In this document: positions 51,438 to 64,000 of the stretch, one piece after another | Position numbering within the stretch: the stretch's first letter is position 1 | Layout: every line of letters starts with the position of its first letter | Assembly: GCA_029961685.1 (NCBI GenBank) | Contig: JARWKL010000007.1 | Coordinates: 24,251,013-24,315,012, forward strand | Source of the DNA: Aristolochia californica | Taxonomy: Eukaryota; Streptophyta; Magnoliopsida; Piperales; Aristolochiaceae | Length of the DNA stretch: 64,000 bases | Direction: 5' to 3' | Translations under genes and position numbers: made by a program | Notes under the pieces: model-generated | What the model was told of the DNA's origin: nothing | What the model saw: the letters and a program-made list of their open reading frames with translations, nothing else | The model's database searches: none

Positions 51438-54400
51438 GAACACAAAAGTTTTGTTATCCAATTTTGGGAAATTCCACTAGTTTAACCCTAATAGCTTGGA
51501 ATTTTGCAAGAAAGTGATTTCGTCCACACATGTTTTAAAAATTGATATGCATGTTTGAAACATGTTAAAGATGCAAATGGCTATGGATGCAAAGATTTTA
51601 AAGGGAATAACAAATGCTCATTAAATTCTCAAGTAAACTTGCGGTGGGATATTCACCCGAGTCAAACATGCCATTATTTTGCCCATTTGCAAAAAGCTGA
51701 CATAATTAATCATAGATGATTGTAATGTGATTTATCATGCGTAACGGGCTTTATTTTTGTATGAAATGTCTTATGGATTGCAATTCAATAGTCAGTTAAA
51801 AAACCTCCGCAACCCATTTTTCCCGACGATTGCAAAATCTGAGATATAAAAACGAAAAGGTGCTTACAATCCCTAAAAATTACAGACACTCTTTGGAATT
51901 ATCTCTCTCTACATCTGTGCCTTGTGCATTTCCATTTTAGATGTACACATTTTACTTAAATCAAAACTTCGAGTTTTTCGCTCTCCTTTCATCCCGTAAA
52001 CAAAAAAGGCAACTAGATCACAGCAAAATGAAAATATCATAGTTGATGTATGGAAAAAGTTAAAACAATAAAAAAATTAAATGAAAAAAATTTATTCACA
52101 CTCCACAAATGAACACGAAAGTTTTGTTATCCAAGTTTGGGAAATTCCACTAGTCCAAAACTAATATCTTGGAATTTTACATGAAGCAGATTTTTTCTAC
52201 TCATGTTTTAAAAATGGATATGCATGCCAGAAATATGTTAAAGATTCAAATGACCTATGGATCCAAAGCTTTTAAAGAGAATAATAAACGCTCATTAAAT
52301 TCTCAAGTGAACGTGCGATGGGTTATTTGCCCGAGTCAAACAAGCCATTATTTTACCCATATTCAAAAAGTTTAGCTAACAATCATATATGATTGTAAAG
52401 TTATTTGTCATGCATAACGGGCTATATTTTTGTAGGAAATGACTTATGGATTTGAAGTCAACACTCTGTTAAAAATCGCCGGCCTCCCCCATTTCCCGAC
52501 AATTGCAAAACCTTAGATATAAAAGCGAAAAAGTGCATACGATCCCTAAAACATACAGACACTCTTTGGAAATATCTCTCTCTACATTTGTGCATTGTGC
52601 ATTTCCATTTTAGATGTACACTTTTTTCTTAAATAAGGACTTTAAGTTTTCGCTCCCCCTTCATCCCGTAAACAAAAAAGGCAAAAAAGATCACAACAAA
52701 ATAAAAATTTTATAGTTGATGTGTGAAAAATATTTAAAATAATAACTATTGTAAATAAAAAATATCTATTCACACACCACAAATGAACACAAAAGTTTTG
52801 TTATCCAAGTTTGGGAAATTCCATTAGTCCAACCTCATTAAGCTTGGAATTGTACATGAAGGAAATTTTTTCTACACATGTTTTAAAAATGGATATGCAT
52901 GCTTGAAACATGTTAAAGATTCAAATGACCTATGGATCCAAAGCTTTTAAAGAGAATAAAAAACGCTCATTATTTTCTCAAGGGAAGTGCGGATATTTAC
53001 CCGAGTCTAACAAGTCATTATTTTTCCCATTTTCAAAAATTTGATCTAACAATCATAGATGATTGTAAAGTGATTTATCATGCGTAACGGGCTATATTTT
53101 TGAATGAAATGACTTATGGATTGCAATTTAACACTCAGTTAAAAATCCTTTGCCACCAATTTTTCCTGACGATTGCAAAACCTGAGATATAAGAACTAAA
53201 AAGAGTTTACAATCCCTAAAAATTACAGACACTCTTTGGAATTATCTGTCCCTACAATTGTGGATTGTGCTTTTCCATTTTAGATGGTCACCTTTTTCTT
53301 AAATAATAACTTTGACTTTTCGCTCTCCCTTCATCCCGAAAACAAAAAAGGCAAAAAGCTTACAACAAAATGAAAGTTTTATAGTTGATGTATGGAAAAA
53401 ATTTAAAACAATAACAGATATAAATCAAGAAAATTTATTCACCCGACACAAATCAACACAAAAGTTTTGTTATCCAATTTTGGGAAATTCCACTAGTTTA
53501 ACCCAAATAGCTTGGAATTTTGCAAGAAAGGGATTTCGTCCACACATGTTTTAAAAATTGATATGCATGTTTGAAACATGTTAAAGATTCAAATGAGCTA
53601 TGGATACAATGCTTTTAAAGAGAATAACAAACGCTCATTAAATTCTCAAAACTTGCGGTGGGATATTTACCCGAGTCAAACATGCCATTATTTTGTCCAT
53701 TTGCAAAAAGCTGACATAATTAATCATAGATGATTGTAATGTGACTTATCATGCATAACGGGCTATATTTTTGTATGAAATGACTTATGGATTGCAATTC
53801 AACACTCAGTTAAAAATCCTCCGCAACCCATTTTTCCCGATGATTGCAAACCCTGAGATATAAAAACGAAAAGGTGCTTACAATCCCTAAAAATTACAGA
53901 CACTCTTTGGAATTATCTCTCTCTACATATGTGCATTGTGCATTTCCTTTTTAGATGTACACATTTTTCTTGAATCAAAACTTCGAATTTTTCGCTCTCC
54001 CTTTATCCTGTTAACAAAAAAGGCAAATAGATCAGAGCAAAATGAAAATTTCATAGTTGATGGATGGAAAAAGTTTAAAACAATAAAAAAAAAAATGAAG
54101 AAAATTTATTCACAAACCACAAATGAACACAAAAGTTTTGTTATCCAAGTTTGGGAAATTCCACTAGTCCAAAACTAATATCTTAGAATTTTACATGAAG
54201 GAGATTTTTTCTACACATGTTTTAAAAATGGATATGCATGCCAGAAACATGTTAAAGGTGCAAATGAGCTATGGATCCAAAGCTTTTAAAGAGAATAACA
54301 AACGCTCATTCAATTCTCAAGTGAACGTGCAGTGGGATATTTGCCCGAGTCAAACAAGCCATTATTTTGCCCATTTTCAAAAAGTTGAGCTAACAATCAT

Positions 54401-57400
54401 AGATGATTGTAATGTGATTTATCATGCGTAACGGGCTATATTTTTGTATGAAATGACTTATGGATTGCTATTCAACACTTAGTTAAAAATCCTCCGCAAC
54501 CCATTTTTCCCGATGATTGCAAACCCCGAGATATTAAAACGAAAAGGTGCTTACAATCCCTAAAAATTACAGACACTCATTGGAATTATCTCTCTCAACA
54601 TATGTGCGTTGTGCATTTCCATATTAGATGTACACCTTTTTCTTAAATCAGAACTTTGAGTTTTCACACCCCCTTCATCCCGTAAACAAAAAAGGCAAAA
54701 AAGATCACAACAAAATAAAAATTTTATAGTTGATGTCTGGAAAATATTTAAAATAATTACTAATGTAAATAAAAAATATCTATTCACACACCACAAATGA
54801 ACACAAAAGTTTTGTTATCCAAGTTTGGGAAATTCCATTAGTCCAACCCTATTAAGCTTGGAATTTTACATGAAGGAGATTTTTTCTACACATGTTTTAA
54901 AAATGTATATGCATGCTTGAAACATGTTAAAAATTCAAATGACCTATGGATCCAAAGCTTTTATAGAGAATAACAAATGCTCATTATTTTCTCAAGTGAA
55001 CGTGCGGTGGGATATTTACCCGAGTCTAACAAGTCATTATTTTGCCCATTTTCAAAAATTTGATCTAACAATCATAGATGATTGTAAAGTAATTTATCAT
55101 GCATAACGGGCTATATATTTGTATCAAAAGACTTATGGATTGCAATTTAACACTCAGTTAAAAATCCTCTGCCACCAATTTTTCCCGACGATTGCAAAAC
55201 TTGGGATATAAAAACTAAAAAGAGCTTACCATCCCTAAAAATTACTGACACTGTTTGGAATTAACTCTCCCTACAATTTTGCATTGTGCTTTTCCGTTTT
55301 AGATGTACACTTTTCTCTTAAATCAAAACTTTGACTTTTAGCTCTCCCTCAATCCTCAAAACAAACAAGGCAAAAAGCTTACAACAAAATGAAAATTTTA
55401 TAGTTGATGGATGGAAAAAATTTAAAAAAATAACAAATATAAATAAATAAAATTTATTCACCCAACAAAAATGAACACAAAAGTTTTGTTATCAAATTTT
55501 GGGAAATTTCACTAGTTTAACCCTAATAGCTGGAATTTTGCAAGAAAGAGATTTCATCCACACATGTTTTAAAAATGGATATGCATGTTTGAAACATGTT
55601 AAAGATGCAAATGAGCTATGGATGCAAAGCTTTTAAGGAGAATAACACACGCTCATTTAATTCTAGAGTGAACTTGCGGTGGGATAATTACACGAGTCAA
55701 AAATGCCATTATTTTGCCCATTTTCAAAAAGCTGACATAATTAATCATAGATTATTGTAATGTGATTTATCATGCGTAACAGGCTATATTTTTGTATAAA
55801 ATGACTTATGGATTGCAATCCAACACACAGTTAAAAAACCTCCACAACCCATTTTTCCCGACGATTACAAAACCTAAGATATAAAAACGAAAAGGTGCTT
55901 ACAATCCCAAAAAATTACAGACACTCTTGGAATTATCTCTCTCTACATGTGTGCATTGTGCATTTCCGTTTTAGATGTACACATTTTTCTTAAATCAAAA
56001 CTTCGAGTTTTTCGCTCTCCCTTCATCCTGTAAACAAAAAAGGCAAATAGATCACAGCAAAATGAAAAATTCATAGTTGATGTACGGAAAAAGTTTAAAA
56101 CAATAAAAAAAGTAAATGAGGAAAATTTATTCACACACCACAAATGAACACAAAATTTTTGTTATCCAAGTTTGGGAAATTCCACTAGTCCAAAACTAAT
56201 ATCTTGGAATTTTACATGAAGGGGATTTTTTCTATACATGTTTTTAAAATGGTTATGCATGCCAGAAACATGTTAAAGATTCAAATGACCTATGGATCCA
56301 AAGCTTTTAAAGAGAATAACAAACGCTCATTAAATTCTCAAGTGAACGTGCGGTGGGATATTTGCCCGAGTCAAACAAGCCATTATTTTGCCCATATTCA
56401 AAAAGTAGAGCTAACAATCACAGATGATTGTAAAGTGATTAGTCATGCGTAACGGGCTATATTTTTCTAAGAAATGACTTATGGATTTGAAGTCAACACT
56501 CAGTTAAAAATCGCCCGCCTCCCCCTTTTCCCGACGATTGTAAAACCTTAGATATAAAAACGAAAGAGTGCATACGATCCCGAAAATAGACAGACACTCT
56601 TTGGAAATATCTCTCTCTATATTTGTGCATTGTGCATTTCCATTTTAGATATACACTTTTTTCTTAAATCAGAACTTTGAGTTTTCGCTCCCCCTTCATC
56701 CCGTAAGCAAAAAAGGCAAAAAATATCACAACAAAATAAAAAATTTATAGTTGATGTGTGGAAAATATTTAAAATAATAACTAATGTAAATAAAAAATAA
56801 CTATTCACACACCATAAATGAACACAAAAGTTTTGTTATCCAAGATTGGGAAATTCCATTAGTCCAACCCTATTAAGCTTGGAATTTTACATGAAAGAGA
56901 TTTTTTCTACACATGTTTTAAAAATGGATACGCGTGCTTGAAACATGTTAAAGATTCAAATGACCTATGGATCCAAAGCTTTTAAAGAGAATAACAAACG
57001 CTCATTCAATTCTCAAGTGAACGTGCGGTGGGATATTTACCCTAGTCTAACAAGTCTTTATTTTGCCTATTTTCAAAAATTTGATCTAACAATCATAGAT
57101 GATTGTAAAGTGATTTATCATGCGTAACAAGCTATATTTTTTAGGAAATGACTTATGGATTTATCATGCGTAATTTAACTAAAAAAAGCTTACAGTCCCT
57201 ACAAATTACAGAAAATCTTTGGAATTATCTCTCCCTACAATTGTTCATTGTGCTTTTCCATTTTAGATGTACACTTTTTTCTTAAATCAAAACTTTGACT
57301 TTTCTCTCTCTCTTCATCCCGAAAAAAAACAAAGGAAAAAGCTTACAACAAAATGAAAATTTTAGCGTTGAAGTATGGAAAAAATTTAAAACAATAACAA

Positions 57401-57437
57401 ATATAAATAAAAGAAAATTTATTCACCCAACACAAAT
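51438..57437 (+). repeat. Three A-B-C units, the last C with deletion and filler
   Basis: Landmarks at 51438, 52111, 52785; 53454, 54125, 54799; 55473, 56146, 56820. The final C-to-A spacing is 618 bp. Near 57159-57173 the copied segment ATTTATCATGCGTAA replaces about 70 bp that include the TATA-like block. Confidence 0.87.
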
Positions 57438-60400
57438 GAACACAAAAGTTCTGTTATCCAATTTTGGAAAATTCCACTAGTTTAACCCTAATAGCTTGGA
57501 ATTTTGCAAGACAGAGATTTCATCCACACATGATTGAAAAATGGATATGCATTTTTGAAACATGTTAAAGATGTAAATGAGCTATGGATGCAAAGCTTTT
57601 AAAGAGAATAACAGACGCTCATTAAATTCTCAACTGAACTTGCGGTGGGATATTTACCCGAGTCAAACAAGCCATTATTTTGCCCATTAGCAAAAAGCTG
57701 ACATAATTAATCATAAATGATTGTAATGTGATTTATCATGCGTTAAGGGCTATATTTTTGTATGAAATGACTTATGGATTGCAATTCAACACTCAGTTAA
57801 AAATCCACCGCAACACAATTTTCCCGACGATTACAAAACCTGAGATATAAAAACGAAAAGGTGCTTACAATCCCTAAAAATTACAGACACTCTTTGGAAT
57901 TATCTCTCTCTACATATGTGCATTGTGCATTTCCGTTATAGATGTACACATTTTTCTTCAATCAAAACTTCGAGTTTTTCGCTCTCCCTTCATCCCGTAA
58001 AAAAAAAGGCAAATAGATCACAGCAAAATGTAAATTTCATAGTTGATGTACGGAAAAAGTTTAAAACAATAAAAAAAGTAAATGAAGAAAATTTATTCAC
58101 ACACCAAAAAATGAACACAAAAGTTTTGTTATCCCAGTTTGGGAAATTCCACTAGTCCAAAACTAATATCTTGGAATTTTACATGAAAGAGATTTTTTCT
58201 ACACATGTTTTAAAAATGGATATGCATGCCAAAAACATGTTAAAGATTCAAATGACCTATGGATCCAAATCTTTTAAAGAGAATAACAAACGCTCATTAA
58301 ATTCTCAAGTGAACGTGCGGTGGGATATTTGCCCGAGTCAAACAAGCCATTATTTTGCCCATATTCAAAAAGTTGAGCTAACAATCATAGATGATTGTAA
58401 AGTGATTTGTCAAGCGTTACGGGACCCATTTTTTGTAAGAAATGACTTATGGATTTGAAGTAAACAATCAGTTAAAAATCGCCCACCTCCCCCTTTTCCC
58501 GACGATTGCAAAACCTTAGATATAAAAACGAAAGAGTGCATACGATCCCTAAAACATACAGACACTCTTTGGAAATATCTCTCTCTACATTTTTGCATTG
58601 TGCATGTCCATTTTAGATGTACACTTTTTTCTTCAATCAGAACTTTGAGTTTTCGCTCCCCCTTCATCCCGTAAACAAAAAAGGTAAAAAAGATCACAAC
58701 AAAATAAAAATTTTATAGTTGATGTGTGGAAAATATTTAAAATAATAACTAATGTAAATAAAAAATATCTATTCACACACCACAAATGAACACAAAAGTT
58801 TTATTATTCAAGTTTGGGAAATTCCATTAGTCCAACCCAATTAAGCTTGGAATTTTACAAGACGGAGATTTTTTCTACACATGTTGTAAAAATGGATATG
58901 CATGTTTGAAACATGTTAAAGATGCAAATGAGCTATGGATGCTAAGCTTTTAAAGAGAATAACTAGCGCTCATTAAATTCTCAAATGAACTTGCGGTGGG
59001 ATATTTACCCGAGTAAAAAATGCCATTATTTTGCCCATTTGCAAAAAGCTGACATAATTAATCATAGATGATTGTAATGTGATTTATCATGCGTAACAGG
59101 CTATATTTTTGTATGAAATGACTTATGGATTGCAATTCAACACTCAGTTACAAATCCTCCGCAACCCATTTTTCACGACGATTGCAAAACCTGAGATATA
59201 CAAACGAAAAGGTGCTTACAATCGCTAAAAATTACAGACACTCTTTTGAATTATCACTCTCTACATATAATCATTGTGCATTTCCGTTTTAGATGTACAC
59301 ATTTTTCTTAAATCAAAACTTTGAGTTTTTCGCTCTCCCTTCATCCGGTAAACAAAAAAGGCAAATTGATCACAGCAAAATGAAAATTTCATAGTTGATG
59401 TACGGAAATAGTTTAAAACAATAAAAAAAGTAAATGAAGAAAATTTATTCACACACCACAAATGAACACAAAAGTTTTGTTATCAAGTTTGGGAAATTTC
59501 ACTAGTCCAAAACTAATATCTTGGAATTTTACATGAAGGAGATTTTTTCTACACATGTTTTAAAAATGGATATGCATGCCTGAAACATGTTAAAGATTCA
59601 AATCACCTATGGATCCAAAGCTTTTAAAGAGAATAACAAACGCTCATTAAATTCTCAAGTGAACGTGCGGTGGGATATTTGCCTGAGTCAAACAAGCCAT
59701 TATTTTTCCCATATTCAAAAAGTTGAGCTAAATTTCATAGATGATTGTAAAGTGATTTGTCATGCGTAACGGGCTATATTTTTGTAAGAAATGACTTATG
59801 GATTTGAAGTCAACACTTAGTTAAAAATCGCCCGCCTCCCCCATTTCCCGACTATTGCAAAACCTTAGATATAAAAACGAAAGAGTGCATACGATCCCCA
59901 AAACATACGGACACTCTTTGGAAATATCTCTCTCTACATTTGTGCATTGTGCATTTCCATTTTAGATGTACACTTTTTTCTTAAATCAAAACTTTGAGTT
60001 TTCGCTCCCCCTTCATCCCGTAAACAAAAAAGGCAAAAAAGATCACAACAAAATAAAAATTTTATAGTTGATGTGTGGCAAATATTTAAAATAATAACTA
60101 ATGTAAATAAAAAATATCTATTCACTCACCACAAATGAACACAAAAGTTTTGTTATCCAAGTTTGGGAAATTCCATTAGTCCAACCCTATTAAGCTTGGA
60201 ATTTTACATGAAGGAGATTTTTTCTACACATGTTTTAAAAATAGATATGCATGCTTGAAACATGTTAACGATTCAAATGACCTATGGATCCAAAGCTTTC
60301 AAAGAGAATAACAAACGCTCATTAAATTCACAAGTGAACGTGCAGTGGGATATTTACCCGAGTCTAACAAGTCATTATTTTGCCCATTTTCAAAAATTTG

Positions 60401-60809
60401 ATCTAACAATCATAGATGATGGTAAAGTGATTTATCATGCGTAATGGGTTATATTTTTGTATGAAATGACTTATGGATTGCAATTTAACACTTAGTTAAA
60501 AATCCTCTGCCACCAATTTTTCCCGACGATTGCAAAACCTGATATATAAAAACTAGAAAGAGCTTACAATCCCTAAAAATTACAGACACTCTTTGGAATT
60601 ATCTATCCCTACAATTGTGCATTGTAATTTTCCATTTTAGATGTACACTTTTTTCTTAAATCAAAACCTTGTCTTTTTGCTGTCCCTTCATCCCGAAAAC
60701 AAACAAGGCAAAAAGCTTACAACAAAATGAAAATTTTTTTGTTGATGTATGGAAAAAATTTAAAAGAATAAAAATATAAATAAATAAAATTTATTCACCC
60801 AACACAAAT
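57438..60809 (+). repeat. Five-monomer unit A-B-C/A-B-C, first copy (3,372 bp)
   Basis: Landmarks at 57438 (A), 58113 (B), 58788 (C/A hybrid), 59464 (B) and 60137 (C). The hybrid is C up to about 58865 (CCAACCCAATTAAGC) and A from about 58900 (CATGTTTGAAACATG, GAGTAAAAAATGCC). The A copy carries GACAGAGATTTC and ATGCATTTTTGAAAC. Confidence 0.87.
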
Positions 60810-63800
60810 GAACACAAAAGTTTTGTTATCCAATTTTGGGAAATTCCACTAGTTTAACCCACCCTAATAGCTTGGAATTTTGCAAGACAGAGATTTCATC
60901 CACACATGTTTTAAAAATGGATATGCATTTTTTAAACATGTTAAAGATGCAAATGAGCTAAGGATGCAAAGCTTTGAAAGAGAATAACAAACGCTCATTA
61001 AATTCTCAACTGAACTTGTGGTGGGATATTTACCCGAGTCAAACATGCCATTATTTTGCCCATTTGCAAAAAGCTGACATAATTAATCATAGATGATTGT
61101 AATGTGATTTATCATGTGTAATAGGCTATATATTTTTATGAAATGACTTATGGATTGCAATTCAACACTCAGTTAAAAATCCTCCGCAACCCATTTTTCC
61201 CGACGATTGCAAAACCTGAGATATAAAAACGAAAAGGTGCTTACAATCCCTAAAAATTACAGATACTCTTTGGAATTATCTCTCTCTACATATGTGCATT
61301 GTGCATTTCCGTTTTAGATGTACACATTTTTCTTAAATCAAAACTTCGAGTTTTTCGCTCTCCCTTCATCCCGTAAACAAAAAAGACAAATAGATCACAG
61401 CAAAATGAAAATTTCATAGTTGATGTACAGAAAAAGTTTAATACAATAAAAAAAGTAAATGAAGAAAATTTATTCACACACCACAAATGAACACAAAAGT
61501 TTTGTTATCCCAGTTTGGGAAATTCCACTAGTCCAAAACTAATATCTTGGAATTTTACATGAAGGAGATTTTTTCTACACATGTTTTAAAAATGGATATG
61601 CATGCCAGAAACATGTTAAAGATTCAAATGACCTATGGATACAATGCTTTTAAAGAGAATAACAAACGCTCATTAAATTCTCAAGTGAACGTGCGGTGGG
61701 ATATTTGCCCGAGTCAAACAAGCCATGATTTTGCCCATATTCAAAAAATTGAGCTAACAATCATAGATGATTGTAAAGTGATTTGTCATGCATTACGGGC
61801 TATATTTTTTTATGAAATGACTTATGGATTTGAAGTCAACACTCTGTTAAAAATCGCCCCCCTCCCCCTTTTCCCGACGATTGCAAAACCTTAGATATAA
61901 AAACGAAAGAGTGCATACGATCCCTAAAACATACAGACCCTCTTTGGAAATATCTCTCTCTACATTTATGCATTGTGCATGTCCATTTTAGATATACACT
62001 TTTTTCTTAAATCAGAACTTTGAGTTTTGGCTCCCCCTTCATCACGTAAAAAAAAAAAAGGCTAAAAAAATCACAAGAAAAAAAAATATTTATAGTTGAT
62101 GTGTGGAAAATATTTAAAATAATAACTAATGTAAATAAAAAATATCTATTCACACACCACAAATGAACACAAAAGTTTTATTATCCAAGTTTGGGAAATT
62201 CCATTAGTCCAACCCTATTAAGCTTGGAATTTTACATGAAGGAGATTTTTTCTACACATGTTTTAAAAATGGATATGCATGTTTGAAACATGTTAAAGAT
62301 GCAAATGAGCTATGGATGCAAAGCTTTTAAAGAGAATAACTAACGCTCATTAAATTCTCAAGTGAACTTGTGGTGGGATATTTACCCGAGTAAAAAATGC
62401 CATTATTTTGCCCATTTGCAAAAAGCTGACATAATTAATCATAGATGATTGTAATGTGATTTATCATACGTAACGGGGTATATTTTTTTATGAAATGACT
62501 TATGGATTGCAATTCAACACTCATTCCGCAACCCATTTTTCCCGACGATTGCAAAACCTGAGATATAAAAACGAAAAGGTGCTTAAAATCCCTAAAAATT
62601 ACAGACACTCTTTTGAATTATCTCTTCTACATATGTGCATTGTGCATTTCCGTTTTAGATGTACACATTTTTCTTAAATCAAAACTACGAGTTTTTCGCT
62701 CTCCCTTCATCCCATAAACAAAAAAGGCAAATAGATCAAAGCAAAATGAAAATTTCATAGTTGATATACGGAAAAAGTTTAAAACAATAAAAAAATTAAA
62801 TGAATAAAATTTATTCACACACCACAAATGAACACAACAGTTTTGTTATCCAAGTTTGGGAAATTCCACTAGTCCAAAACTAATATCTTGGAATTTTACA
62901 TGAAGGAGATTTTTTCTACACATGTTTTAAAAATGGATATGCATGTCAGAAACATGTTAAAGATTCAAATGACCTATGGATCCAAGGCTTTTAAAGAGAA
63001 TAACAAACGCTCATTAAATTCTCTAGTGAACGTGCCATGGGATATTTGCCCGAGTCAAACAAGCCATTATTTTTCCCATATTCAAAAAGTTGAGCTAACA
63101 ATCGTAGATGATTGTAAAGTGATTTGTCATGCGTAACGGGCTATATTTTGGTAAGAAATGACTTATGGATTTGAAGTCTACACTCAGTTAAAAATGGCCC
63201 GCCTCCCCCGTTTCCCGACGATTGCAAAACCTTAGATATAAAAATGAAAGAGTGCATACGATCCCTAAAACATACGGACACGCTTTGGAAATATCTCTCT
63301 CTACATTTATGCATTGTGCATTTCCATTTTAGATGTACACTTTATTCTTAAATCAGAACTTTGAGTTTACGCTCCCCCTTCATCCCGTAAACAAAAAAGG
63401 CAAAAAAGATCACAACAAAATAAAAATTTTATAGTTGATGTGTGGCAAATATTTAAAATAATAACTAATGTAAATAAAAAATATCTATTCACACACCACA
63501 AATGAACATAAAAGTTTTGTTATCCAAGTTTGGGAAATTCCATTAGTCCAACCCTATTAAGCTTGGAATTTTACATGAAGGATATTTTTTCTACACATGT
63601 TTTAAAAATGGATATGCATGTTTGAAACATGTTAAAGATTCAAATGACCTATGGATCCAATTCTTTCAAAGAGGATAATAAACGCTCATTAATTTTTCAA
63701 GTAAACGTGTTGTGGGATATTTACACGAGTCTAACAAGTCATTATTTTGCCCATTTTCAAAAATTTGATCAAACAATCATAGATGATTGTAAAGTGATTT

Positions 63801-64000
63801 ATCATGCGTGATGGGCTATATTTTTGTATGAAATGACTTATGGATTGCAATTTAACACTTAGATAAAAATCCTCTGCCACCAATTTTTCCCGACGATTGC
63901 AAAACCTGAGATATAAAAACTAAAAAGAGCTTACAATCCCTAAAACTTACAGACAATCTTTGGAATTATCTCTCCCTACAATTGTGCATTGTGCTTTTCC
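60810..64000 (+). repeat. Five-monomer unit A-B-C/A-B-C, second copy (runs off window)
   Basis: Landmarks at 60810 (A), 61489 (B), 62165 (C/A hybrid), 62830 (B) and 63504 (C), each 3,367-3,377 bp from its counterpart in the previous unit. The hybrid switches from C to A between about 62240 and 62290. GACAGAGATTTC recurs in the A copy, and GAGTAAAAAATGCC in the hybrid. Confidence 0.87.

Larger units (their letters stand above)
39600..64000 (+). repeat. Satellite array, right part (about 36 monomers of ~674 bp)
   Basis: The same satellite resumes after the retrotransposon, in the same orientation and phase, and runs off the window end. From landmark 40090 to 46158 the order is a strict A-B-C with about 2,023 bp per trimer. 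Further right, hybrid monomers give four-monomer units (46158-51437) and five-monomer units (57438-64000). Removing the 2,972-bp element makes the distance between landmarks 36442 and 40090 equal to 676 bp, so the right part is the direct continuation of the left part. Confidence 0.97.

Noticed and set aside
1..64000. CRISPR array
   Set aside because: The repeat unit is 674 bp with no short-repeat/unique-spacer pattern, and the genome is eukaryotic.
1..64000. Telomeric TTTAGGG repeats, rDNA or 5S genes nearby
   Set aside because: No tandem heptamers, tRNA-like or rRNA-like segments were seen, so chromosomal position cannot be inferred from them.

Overview
The window is almost entirely satellite DNA from what looks like a flowering-plant nuclear genome. 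An AT-rich tandem repeat with a monomer of about 674 bp fills 1-36627 and 39600-64000. A single LTR retrotransposon of about 3 kb (36628-39599) interrupts it. The plant assignment rests on that element: its primer-binding site matches the 3' end of plant tRNA-Asp, and its polypurine tract and LTR ends look like the Athila/Tat group of Ty3/gypsy elements. I see no host protein gene, tRNA, rRNA or CRISPR array. The many 60-115 codon open frames are recurring by-products of the satellite sequence. I cannot tell from sequence alone whether the array is centromeric, pericentromeric or subtelomeric, or which species it comes from.

I placed 91 monomers by eye with one landmark, the GAACACAAAAGTTTTGTTATC block. 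They fall into three diverged types, A, B and C, all in the same orientation. From about 16.3 kb to the end the dominant order is A-B-C, a higher-order repeat (HOR) of about 2,022-2,025 bp. From 1 to 16.3 kb the array is rich in A, including a run of eight A monomers (2730-8122). Those A monomers have their own three-subtype order and also repeat at about 2.02 kb.

The array records its own history. It holds hybrid monomers (A/B, B/C, C/B, B/A, C/A and C-head/B-body) that change local unit size to two, four or five monomers. It also holds internal deletions, one with a templated filler, a tandem pair of nearly identical 2.02-kb units (22951-27000), a segmental duplication offset by about 11.34 kb (40.1-44.8 kb versus 51.4-56.1 kb), and a young 3.37-kb pentameric HOR at the right end (57438-64000).

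The retrotransposon is non-autonomous. It has a 5' LTR of about 1.38 kb with TGAT...ATCA ends, a tRNA-Asp primer site, about 1.1 kb of internal sequence without gag or pol, and a polypurine tract. Its 3' LTR is broken: the first 340 bp are intact and are followed by a 73-bp inverted copy of a more internal LTR segment, then satellite resumes. The satellite is in phase across the insertion except for 2 extra bases. Type names and coordinates are from reading the sequence; identities and ages are estimates, not computed alignments.
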